48,146 nucleotides of DNA, taken from assembly GCA_964587165.1 (NCBI GenBank), contig CAZPKH010000010.1, positions 1 through 48,146 on the forward strand. Direction: 5' to 3'. Below the pieces are notes generated by a model. It saw nothing but the letters and a program-made list of their open reading frames with translations, was not told the DNA's origin and did not search any database. A program made the position numbers and the translations under genes. The stretch comes from CAZPKH01 sp964587165 (GTDB taxonomy: Bacteria > Bacteroidota > Bacteroidia > Bacteroidales > Muribaculaceae). Below are positions 41,312-48,146 of the stretch, piece after piece (position 1 is the first letter of the stretch; the number at the start of each line of letters is the position of its first letter).

Positions 41312-42067
41312 GTGACACCCCAAGTAACTATCGTAATAGCAACCTACAACGCGGCCGGAACACTCCGTGCCGCGCTCGACAGCGTTGTGTCGCAGAAGTT
41401 CGACGACTGGGAGTGTGTGGTAGTCGACGGCGCTTCGACCGACGGCACCCTCGAGATCGTGGCCGAGTACGCCGCCCGCGATCCGCGTATCCGATGCATC
41501 TCAGAGCCCGACCGCGGCATCTACGACGCCTTCAACAAGGGGTGGCGCGCGGCGCGCGGACGCTGGATCCACTACCTCGGTGCCGACGACCGTCTGCTGC
41601 CCGAAGGCATCGCCTCCCTGCTTGCCCAAGCCGGCGATGCGGATGTGGTGTATGGCGGCGTGGAGCTCAGATTTGACGTGGGCACTGATCATCCACAGGG
41701 AAATAAGCCCCCCCACACCATTCCCCGCTTCATGCCCGCATGCCATCAGGCGTTTCTGATGAAGCGCAAAGCTATCGATGCCGTCGATGGTTTCAACCTT
41801 GATTATCCGGTCGTGGCCGACTTCGACCTTGTGCAGCGCATTTACAAAACAGGTCTATACAAATTTAGCGCCCTTGATGTGTTGGTATGCTCGTTTAAGG
41901 TTGGTGGCGCAAGTTCTAAAATAAAAATATATCGCGAGATATACCGTGTGGTCAAGACCAACGGTCTTTACCCGTACCCCGAGCTGTATATCGGCTTCCA
42001 GACGGCTCGTGCGGCTCTGGTGAGGGTGAAATGGTTTGCCCAAAAAGTGTTTTTAAAACATAAGTAA
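41312..42067 (+). CDS. Glycosyltransferase family 2
   Basis: This 251-residue protein has a GT-A fold. VTIVIATYNAAGTLRAALDS is the N-terminal nucleotide-binding strand, followed by VVDGASTDGTLEIVAEYAA, EPDRGIYDAFNKGWRAARG, and the metal-binding YLGADDRLLPEG (DxD-like). ACHQAFLMKRKAIDAVDGF is the acceptor side. It probably adds a sugar during polysaccharide or glycolipid assembly. The start is a GTG at 41312; no ATG is available nearby in frame. An acyltransferase remnant follows, which suggests a decayed polysaccharide locus. Confidence 0.88.
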   Translation: MTPQVTIVIATYNAAGTLRAALDSVVSQKFDDWECVVVDGASTDGTLEIVAEYAARDPRIRCISEPDRGIYDAFNKGWRAARGRWIHYLGADDRLLPEGIASLLAQAGDADVVYGGVELRFDVGTDHPQGNKPPHTIPRFMPACHQAFLMKRKAIDAVDGFNLDYPVVADFDLVQRIYKTGLYKFSALDVLVCSFKVGGASSKIKIYREIYRVVKTNGLYPYPELYIGFQTARAALVRVKWFAQKVFLKHK

Positions 42068-42090
42068 AATATCCGTTAGATAAAGAGATA

Positions 42091-42253
42091 ATGGGTTTTA
42101 TAAACCGTCGGAAAGTTAAGCAATTTCTTATCTCCGGCATCTATGCCACCCCCGAAAAGTATCTGCGAAAAAAGGTGTGAAAATAGGCAAATGCTGCATG
42201 GTGTCGGCCTGCCATCTCTCCACTTCCGGAGCCGTATCTCAAGCCGCGTGAAT
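42091..42253 (+). pseudogene. Frameshifted, truncated hexapeptide acyltransferase remnant
   Basis: An ATG at 42091 opens MGFINRRKVKQFLISGIYAT, PEKYLRKK and then stops at 42180. Adding one A to the A6 tract (42168-42173) continues as KKGVKIGKCCMVSACHLSTS. Removing one G near 42229 then gives EPYLKPRE. The series KKGVKIGK-C-(M/I)S-x-x-HLSTSEPYL is the N-terminal signature of left-handed beta-helix (WcaF/CysE-type) acyltransferases linked to glycan loci. The catalytic beta-helix is missing. It is a dead gene fragment. Confidence 0.72.
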
Positions 42254-42275
42254 CCAAAATAATATAAATAAATTA

Positions 42276-43688
42276 ATGAGGGCTGTTTTTATTCGTGCAA
42301 TAATTCTATTTGCCTTTTGCGTGGCGGGTAGTCCTTTTCTGTTCTCAGAACCGTATACGCGAACTGTGTATCTGTCTTCTTCTCTTGGTTCGGATTCAAA
42401 CATAGGTAATGAATCAAATCCAAAGTTTTCTATAAATGCTTTGCCGGCCGAACTGCGTCAAAATACACGTATACTTTTACGTCGGGGTGATGTTTTTTAT
42501 GGTTATATTCAAGGATTTGAGAATTGCGAAATTTCGGCATACGGGTCAGGGCCGGATCCAATAGTATCGGGCTTTAGGGTTCTTGACAATACTTCTGCCT
42601 GGGTTTCCAATGGGAATGGCGTTTGGCGGCTTGACCTTTCAAAAAATGAAAATTTTAGGGGGATTGACCCGGACTTCCAGATGATACCCGGTAATTTGAA
42701 TAATATCGGTTGTATATATGATATGGCTGCCGATACAATAATCGGACATATGGTGGATAGTCCGGATAAACTCACTCGCAATGGCGATTTCTTTACTCGC
42801 TCCGACAACATTTCTCCCACGGCCGTTAAAGACAATCCGTTCAGTGTTCTTTATCTCAAATCAGATGTCAACCCGTCTCAACTTGGATTTTTAGCTTTCT
42901 CAACTGGCAATCACGGCATGTACGATATGGGTGATTGTTTAATAAAAGATATTTCCTTTGTCGGGTATGGCAATCACGGGGCGTGCGGCATACGTTCCTC
43001 TAAAATTGAACATTGCACATTTGATGTCATTGGAGGCTCGATACAGATCGATGCACCTTCATGGGTAAGATATGGGAATGGCGTCGAACTGTGGGGCAAC
43101 CGACAAGACGTCACAGTCGCCGATTGCTTAATTTCGAGGGTGTATGATGCAGCCACTACAATTCAGTGTACCGGTCCGCATCTGCCTGTTAACCTCAATT
43201 TTATAAACAATCGTATTTATCGATGCAGGCAGGCTTACGAATATTGGTACATCAACAACGACACACCCGCATTCCCTGATTGCTCTTTCCGCGACAATAT
43301 CTGCTATCGTATGGGCGACAACGACTTCGATTCCCGCGAATGGCGCGACGCTGACATCCTTTGCTATCAGCAGCAACCTATCGAAATGGAAATCTCGGGC
43401 AATACATTTTTCGACGGATCGTATTTCTGCAGCTCGGTGGCCAATCCTGCGTTGCGCGATAATACCGTGTACATACTCCCCGGGCAGTATCTCAACAGCT
43501 ATTGGACTTCCGGCTACAGGCGTATTGTCGTGACAAAGGAAAATTTCGACGCGGCTGTGCAAGAGTATCGCGATCGCTTCGGCGACAACTCCCGCATCAT
43601 CCTGCTCGATCCCAACTCCGCCGAATACAAAAGCCTCCAGACCTCCATCCTCCGCAAAATCAACTGGCGTCCCCCTCGCTTATACTGA
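42276..43688 (+). CDS. Secreted right-handed beta-helix protein
   Basis: This 470-residue protein has a signal peptide (MRAVFIRAIILFAFCVAGSP). It opens with TVYLSSSLGSDSNIGNESNP and ALPAELRQNTRILLRRGDVF, the usual start of pectate-lyase-like beta-helix proteins. Repeated coils follow (KIEHCTFDVIGGSIQI, DVTVADCLISRVYDAATTIQ, NFINNRIYRCRQAYEYWY, EISGNTFFDGSYF). The fold suggests polysaccharide binding or cleavage, but I see no clear catalytic set. The first two thirds are clearly AT-richer than the last third, which returns to the GC-rich local style. That hints at acquired or recombined DNA. Confidence 0.8.
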   Translation: MRAVFIRAIILFAFCVAGSPFLFSEPYTRTVYLSSSLGSDSNIGNESNPKFSINALPAELRQNTRILLRRGDVFYGYIQGFENCEISAYGSGPDPIVSGFRVLDNTSAWVSNGNGVWRLDLSKNENFRGIDPDFQMIPGNLNNIGCIYDMAADTIIGHMVDSPDKLTRNGDFFTRSDNISPTAVKDNPFSVLYLKSDVNPSQLGFLAFSTGNHGMYDMGDCLIKDISFVGYGNHGACGIRSSKIEHCTFDVIGGSIQIDAPSWVRYGNGVELWGNRQDVTVADCLISRVYDAATTIQCTGPHLPVNLNFINNRIYRCRQAYEYWYINNDTPAFPDCSFRDNICYRMGDNDFDSREWRDADILCYQQQPIEMEISGNTFFDGSYFCSSVANPALRDNTVYILPGQYLNSYWTSGYRRIVVTKENFDAAVQEYRDRFGDNSRIILLDPNSAEYKSLQTSILRKINWRPPRLY

Positions 43689-43767
43689 TCCCCACCGTTT
43701 GTATTCAAACCTCCACTGCCGACTACACTCTCCCCGTCCTCTACTGACGGCTTCTTGCGATACTAAA

Positions 43768-43799
43768 TTTGCGTATTCAGCAACTTTTATATATCTTTG
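43768..43799 (+). promoter_or_regulatory. Promoter of the hipBA operon
   Basis: TTTG (43768-43771), a 20-nt spacer and TATCTTTG (43792-43799) form a good Bacteroidetes promoter. It lies 28 nt before the hipB ATG. The remainder of the 139-nt gap after the beta-helix gene shows nothing else. Confidence 0.82.
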
Positions 43800-43827
43800 T
43801 AACTGATAATATTTGAATAGTTGAAGT

Positions 43828-44190
43828 ATGATTAGGCCTGAAACAGCTGAAATATTAGCATTTTTGGATCGCGCTGTAATAACACACAACGATGTGGCGA
43901 AGAAGATCGCAGGCGATTTTCGTGCTCGCCGTGTTGAGAAAGGCTTTTCGCGTGTAGAGATTGCCCGAGTTTCCGGTGTGGCTCTTAGTAATGTTGCGCG
44001 GTTTGAACAGAAAGGATTGATCTCGCTTCAGAATCTCATCAAACTTGCTCAAGCTCTTGGCTATGAAGCAGAGTTGAAAAATATCTTTGCAGGGCAGAAG
44101 TACTCGACGCTCGATGAGCTTGCCCTTATTCGGAAAAACGCAGGTAAGACAAAGGCATATCCAACGACAAGGAAAGATGAAAAAAATTGA
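43828..44190 (+). CDS. HipB-like XRE-family antitoxin
   Basis: This 120-residue protein has a helix-turn-helix of the XRE type at about 30-85 (RRVEKGFSRVEIARVSGVAL, SNVARFEQKGLISLQNLIKL, AQALGYEAEL). In HipBA systems the partner binds and neutralises the kinase and represses the operon. The downstream hipA-like gene begins inside its end (14-nt overlap). The pair is AT-richer than its surroundings. Confidence 0.88.
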   Translation: MIRPETAEILAFLDRAVITHNDVAKKIAGDFRARRVEKGFSRVEIARVSGVALSNVARFEQKGLISLQNLIKLAQALGYEAELKNIFAGQKYSTLDELALIRKNAGKTKAYPTTRKDEKN

Positions 44191-45262
44191 CCGGCTTACA
44201 GTCAGATACCGTGGTATTGATGTCGGGGAGCTTTCACTCTCCCCTGATGGGCGCCTATGCGTGTTTGAATATTGCCCTGCATGGTTGGCTGACGGATTCA
44301 GCATATCCCCATTGGAATTACCTCTGAAAGCCGGAGTGTTTGAGGCTAAGCCCAGGCCCTTCAATGGCGCTTTCGGAGTTTTTGAAGATAGTCTCCCCGA
44401 TGGCTACGGTCGCTACTTGCTTCACAAAACCCTTCTGCGCCAAGGGATAGACGATTCGAAACTTACAGTGATCGACCGTCTCGCTCTCGTAGGTGAGGGC
44501 GGTATGGGCGCATTGACGTATATGCCCGAGCATCATCTTCCGGCAGAAGAGGAAATATCGGATTTTGATATCCTTCAGAAAAAAGCATTGGAAGTTCTCC
44601 GCGAGAGTCAGGATGCTGATGCCGCTCTGTTGTTATACAATAGCGGTAACAGCGGAGGAGCCCGCCCCAAGGCTGTGTTCTCTGATGCAGAAGGGCATTG
44701 GATCGTGAAGTTCCGGCATCTTTATGATCCGCTTGATTCGGGAGTTCGAGAGTATGAATACAATGATATGGCACGTCGGTGTGGGATTGATGTGCCTGAT
44801 TACAAATTGATCAAAAATAGATACTTTGCCACACGCAGATTTGATATTGACGATCAAGGTAATCGTCGTCATGTGGCAACAGCCGGCGGCCTCTTGGGAT
44901 TATCGCGAAGCGAGCCTGTGCTTGATTACTCTAACTTGCTCGCCCTTACCGGCTTTTTAACTCGCAACCCGCAGGATGTCGAGCAAATGTACCGGCGTAT
45001 GATCTTTAACTATCTTATGGATAATAAAGATGACCACTGCAAGAATTTCAGTTTTATGGTGGACGGCGAACGATGGCGGCTTGCTCCGGCCTATGACCTC
45101 ACACTCAGTACTGACGGTTACAATGGTCAGCACGCCACTTCGGTGAATGGAAAAGGATTTCCTGATTATAAAGATTTTGAGGCCGTGGGGGTAAAGATTG
45201 GGATGGAAGCGTCACGCTGCAGGCAGGTTTATGAAGAAATGCGGCAGCTATTAAAAATCTAA
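44177..45262 (+). CDS. HipA-like serine/threonine kinase toxin
   Basis: This 361-residue protein has an N-terminal HipA subdomain (RYRGIDVGELSLSPDGRLCV, FEDSLPDGYGRYLL), the ATP-loop segment NSGNSGGARPKAVF, the catalytic NYLMDNKDDHCKNFSFM, and the metal-binding APAYDLTLS. E. coli HipA phosphorylates glutamyl-tRNA synthetase to cause growth arrest; the target of this family branch is not known. The start is the ATG at 44177, overlapping hipB by 14 nt. A longer open frame upstream runs across hipB and is not the true start. All key residues appear intact. Confidence 0.9.
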   Translation: MKKIDRLTVRYRGIDVGELSLSPDGRLCVFEYCPAWLADGFSISPLELPLKAGVFEAKPRPFNGAFGVFEDSLPDGYGRYLLHKTLLRQGIDDSKLTVIDRLALVGEGGMGALTYMPEHHLPAEEEISDFDILQKKALEVLRESQDADAALLLYNSGNSGGARPKAVFSDAEGHWIVKFRHLYDPLDSGVREYEYNDMARRCGIDVPDYKLIKNRYFATRRFDIDDQGNRRHVATAGGLLGLSRSEPVLDYSNLLALTGFLTRNPQDVEQMYRRMIFNYLMDNKDDHCKNFSFMVDGERWRLAPAYDLTLSTDGYNGQHATSVNGKGFPDYKDFEAVGVKIGMEASRCRQVYEEMRQLLKI

Positions 45263-45325
45263 TGGAAAAGTACTTTCGTTTTGAATACAACGCCGTGGAA
45301 GATATGTGTGAAATTTGCAGAAATG

Positions 45326-45357
45326 TTTGGCAGTTAGCGGAATAATTCGTAGATTTG
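45326..45357 (+). promoter_or_regulatory. Promoter of the str operon
   Basis: TTTGG at 45326-45330 and TAGATTTG at 45350-45357 are correctly spaced, about 20 nt apart. A leader of roughly 125 nt follows before rpsL; its G/C-rich start (45379-45400) may fold, but I see no named element. Confidence 0.8.
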
Positions 45358-45489
45358 CAACGCTTTTTGAAGCATTAGGCGCCGGCCTGTCGCTAATGGG
45401 TTAAAGCTCAGAGTGATAGCTGCGCCCGATGCGTGTGTATGAAAAAGATTAAAAGACATATTATAAACAAAAATCTCTAAAAGACTAAG

Positions 45490-45873
<384 letters not shown>

Positions 45874-45969
45874 TCACTGACGGTTTGCTCCGGCACTATC
45901 GCAGAGATCGACACAACCTGTTTCTTACGCATCTACAAAAGAGAAAAGGCTAAACTCTCTGGTTGAGTA

Positions 45970-46070
45970 AACGGCTCGACAGGAGGCTCAGAGGAGCCTC
46001 GGTGAAACAAAGCGAATATTATCGGATCCTCCGCCCACGGCGGCAGAGGCGCTCTGAAAGCTAAGCCGTT
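45970..46070 (+). ncRNA. Candidate structured RNA in the S12-S7 spacer
   Basis: The spacer of 259 nt contains four nested or adjacent helices. An outer AACGGCT (45970) pairs with AGCCGTT (46064). It encloses GAGGCTC/GAGCCTC (45983-46000), CCGCC/GGCGG (46031-46043) and CAGAG/CTCTG (46044-46056). Together they form a multi-branched junction. In E. coli the S7 protein represses translation by binding the S12-S7 spacer, so an analogous S7 or autoregulatory site is the natural guess; the folds are not known to match. Confidence 0.5.
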
Positions 46071-46132
46071 GAAGACATAAGAAGCCACAACCAAGCTAAA
46101 TTAAACAACAACACCACTCACTTAACACTGAA

Positions 46133-46609
46133 ATGAGAAAGGCTAAACCAAAAAAACGGATCGTTCTGCCCGATCCCGTGTTCAATAACGTCCGCGTTTC
46201 CAAATTCGTCAACCACCTGATGTACGACGGCAAAAAGAACACTGCCTACACAATATTCTATGGAGCTCTCGAGACCGTTAAGGCCAAGCTCCCCAACGAG
46301 GAGAAATCAGCCCTCGAAATCTGGGAAAAAGCCCTCGAGAACGTCACTCCCCAGGTTGAGGTGAAGTCCCGCCGCGTGGGCGGTGCCACCTTCCAGGTAC
46401 CTACCGAGATCCGTCCGGATCGCAAGGAGTCTATATCAATGAAAAACCTTATCAACTATGCACGTCGCCGCGGCGGCAAGACCATGGCCGACAAGCTCGC
46501 AGCTGAGATCGTCGACGCTTACAACGACCAGGGCGGCGCTTTCAAACGCAAAGAAGATATGCACAAGATGGCCGAGGCCAACCGTGCTTTCGCTCACTTC
46601 CGCTTCTGA
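46133..46609 (+). CDS. rpsG: 30S ribosomal protein S7
   Basis: S7 nucleates assembly of the 30S head. This 158-residue protein is of standard length. Segments DPVFNNVRVSKFVNHLMYDG, KALENVTPQVEVKSRRVGGA, TFQVPTEIRPDRKESISMKN and EDMHKMAEANRAFAHFRF are all S7. It lies 259 nt after rpsL and 78 nt before fusA. Confidence 0.98.
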   Translation: MRKAKPKKRIVLPDPVFNNVRVSKFVNHLMYDGKKNTAYTIFYGALETVKAKLPNEEKSALEIWEKALENVTPQVEVKSRRVGGATFQVPTEIRPDRKESISMKNLINYARRRGGKTMADKLAAEIVDAYNDQGGAFKRKEDMHKMAEANRAFAHFRF

Positions 46610-46687
46610 TCGCGGCGGTGTGACACAAGCATGCCTCAGCATTCAAAACATTGATATTCACTCAACATTTATTTGATAGCTCAACGA

Positions 46688-48146
46688 ATGGCTAAATCAA
46701 ACGAAAATCTCAAGCTTACTCGTAATATCGGCATTATGGCTCACATCGATGCCGGTAAGACCACAACCTCAGAGCGTATCCTCTTCTATACCGGTCTGAC
46801 CCACAAAATCGGTGAGGTGCACGATGGTGCCGCTACCATGGACTGGATGGAGCAGGAGCAGGAGCGTGGTATCACAATTACATCTGCCGCAACTACCACT
46901 TTCTGGAACTACGCCGGCGAGAAATATAAGATTAATCTTATCGACACTCCGGGGCACGTAGACTTTACTGTCGAGGTGGAGCGTTCGCTCCGCGTGCTTG
47001 ACGGCGCTGTGGCTGCTTTCTGTGCAGTCGGCGGTGTGGAGCCTCAGAGTGAGACCGTATGGCGTCAGGCCGACAAATATAACGTTCCCCGTATCGGTTA
47101 TGTAAACAAGATGGACCGTTCCGGTGCCAATTTCTTTGAGGTTGTGCGCCAGGTGAGGGAGGTGCTCGGTGCAACTCCGCTTCCTATCCAGATTCCTATC
47201 GGCGCTGAGGAGACTTTCAAAGGCGTTGTGGATCTCGTGACAATGAAGGCTATCTTCTGGCACGACGAAACCATGGGTGCTGAATATACAGTTTCTGAAA
47301 TTCCTGACAATCTCCGTGACGAAGCCGAGGAATATCGCGATAAAATGCTTGAGACTCTTGCCGAGCTCGACGAGAATCTCATGGAAAAATATTTCGATGA
47401 TCCTTCCACTATCACTGAAGATGAGATTCGCGCCGCTATCCGTAAGGGAACTCTCAGCATGGCTGTGAACCCGATGATCTGCGGCTCTTCTTTCAAGAAC
47501 AAGGGCGTGCAGACTCTTCTCGATGCAGTTTGTGCTTATCTGCCTTCTCCTGAAGACAGCGGTGCTGTAGAAGGACACGCTGTAGATGATCCTGATGAAA
47601 TCATCACCCGCGAGCCTTCTCCCGAAGCTCCTATGTGTGCTCTCGCATTCAAGATCGCTACCGACCCATATGTAGGTCGCCTCGTATTCTTCCGCGTTTA
47701 TTCAGGCAATGTTGACTCAGGCAGCTACTGCCTCAACTCCCGCAGCGGCAAGAAGGAGCGTATCTCCCGCCTCTTCCAGATGCACTCCAACAAGCAGAAC
47801 CCGATGGAACGGATCGGTTGCGGTGATATCGGCGCTGGCGTAGGCTTCAAGGATATCCGCACCGGCGATACTCTCTGCGACGAAAACGCTCCTATCGTTC
47901 TCGAAGCTATGGAGTTCCCAGATCCAGTGATCGGTATCGCTGTAGAGCCTAAGACTCAGAAAGACCTTGATAAGCTCGGTGTCGGCCTCCAGAAGCTCGC
48001 TGAAGAAGACCCGACATTCCGCGTTGAGACCAACGAAGAGACTGGCCAGACCGTCATCAGCGGTATGGGTGAGCTCCACCTCGATATCATCATCGACCGT
48101 CTCCGCCGTGAGTTCAAGGTAGAATGTAATCAGGGCCGTCCTCAGG
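46688..48146 (+). CDS. fusA: Elongation factor G (5' part; runs off the window)
   Basis: EF-G catalyses ribosomal translocation. About 486 codons are visible: the P-loop AHIDAGKTTTSERIL near residue 18, switch I with EQERGITITSAATTTFW, DTPGHVDFTVEVERSLRVLD, and NKMDRSGANFF. The domain II segment PMCALAFKIATDPYVGRLVF and the start of domain III (RVETNEETGQTVISGMGELH) follow. GTPase residues appear intact, so this is the canonical paralogue and not the GTPase-deficient EF-G2 type described in Bacteroides. It starts at the ATG at 46688 and is open at the right edge. Confidence 0.97.
   Translation, partial: MAKSNENLKLTRNIGIMAHIDAGKTTTSERILFYTGLTHKIGEVHDGAATMDWMEQEQERGITITSAATTTFWNYAGEKYKINLIDTPGHVDFTVEVERSLRVLDGAVAAFCAVGGVEPQSETVWRQADKYNVPRIGYVNKMDRSGANFFEVVRQVREVLGATPLPIQIPIGAEETFKGVVDLVTMKAIFWHDETMGAEYTVSEIPDNLRDEAEEYRDKMLETLAELDENLMEKYFDDPSTITEDEIRAAIRKGTLSMAVNPMICGSSFKNKGVQTLLDAVCAYLPSPEDSGAVEGHAVDDPDEIITREPSPEAPMCALAFKIATDPYVGRLVFFRVYSGNVDSGSYCLNSRSGKKERISRLFQMHSNKQNPMERIGCGDIGAGVGFKDIRTGDTLCDENAPIVLEAMEFPDPVIGIAVEPKTQKDLDKLGVGLQKLAEEDPTFRVETNEETGQTVISGMGELHLDIIIDRLRREFKVECNQGRPQ

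Overview
The window reads as a chromosomal stretch of a Bacteroidales bacterium, plausibly a gut Muribaculaceae-type organism. Several things point that way: promoters of the Bacteroidetes TAnnTTTG (-7) / TTTG (-33) type, large secreted multi-domain proteins with T9SS-like C-terminal ends, a TonB-dependent receptor, a BamA-OmpH-OmpH-UppS-DUF6089 cluster, a reverse rubrerythrin, and a str operon (rpsL-rpsG-fusA). Most of the DNA is GC-rich. The toxin-antitoxin, rhuM and beta-helix segments look AT-richer and accessory. The family assignment is inference.

Layout. 1-90: 3' half of tRNA-Ser(UGA) and its terminator. 179-2125: two tandem rhuM-type genes sharing almost identical ends but different DNA-binding cores. 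2238-12080 (minus strand): one long, tightly packed thiamine operon behind a TPP riboswitch: thiS, a TenI-ThiE fusion, thiG, thiH, thiF, a methyltransferase, tenA, thiD, a second methyltransferase, a TonB-dependent receptor and an AlkD-like gene. thiC is absent, so the locus can make the thiazole half and salvage the pyrimidine half (TenA plus ThiD), perhaps with outer-membrane import. 12164-19459: two giant secreted adhesin-like proteins. 19654-21697: comF-recX-prmC. 21735-25700: a BtuF/BtuC-type ABC importer pair without an ATPase, a DJ-1/PfpI protein and CinA. 25782-29669: a third giant secreted protein, with a nearly perfect 792-bp internal tandem repeat.

29897-30539: an MNT-HEPN toxin-antitoxin pair. 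30708-31256: reverse rubrerythrin. 31340-38264 (minus): the envelope biogenesis cluster DUF6242, DUF6089, uppS, bamA, ompH, ompH. 38481-40129 (minus): a BASS-type transporter and a Crp/Fnr regulator, with a palindromic candidate operator in front. 40284-43688: a surface lipoprotein, a GT2 glycosyltransferase, a frameshifted acyltransferase remnant and a beta-helix protein. 43828-45262: a HipBA-type pair. 45350-48146: the str operon, with a strongly structured S12-S7 spacer; EF-G runs off the window.

The most interesting items are the thiC-less thiamine operon carrying two unassigned methyltransferases, the mosaic rhuM pair, the four-stem RNA candidate between rpsL and rpsG, the palindrome at the BASS/Crp promoter, and several genes whose -7 box lies only 4-5 nt before the start codon, suggesting leaderless transcripts. 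I did not find an obviously new multi-gene defence or biosynthetic system.
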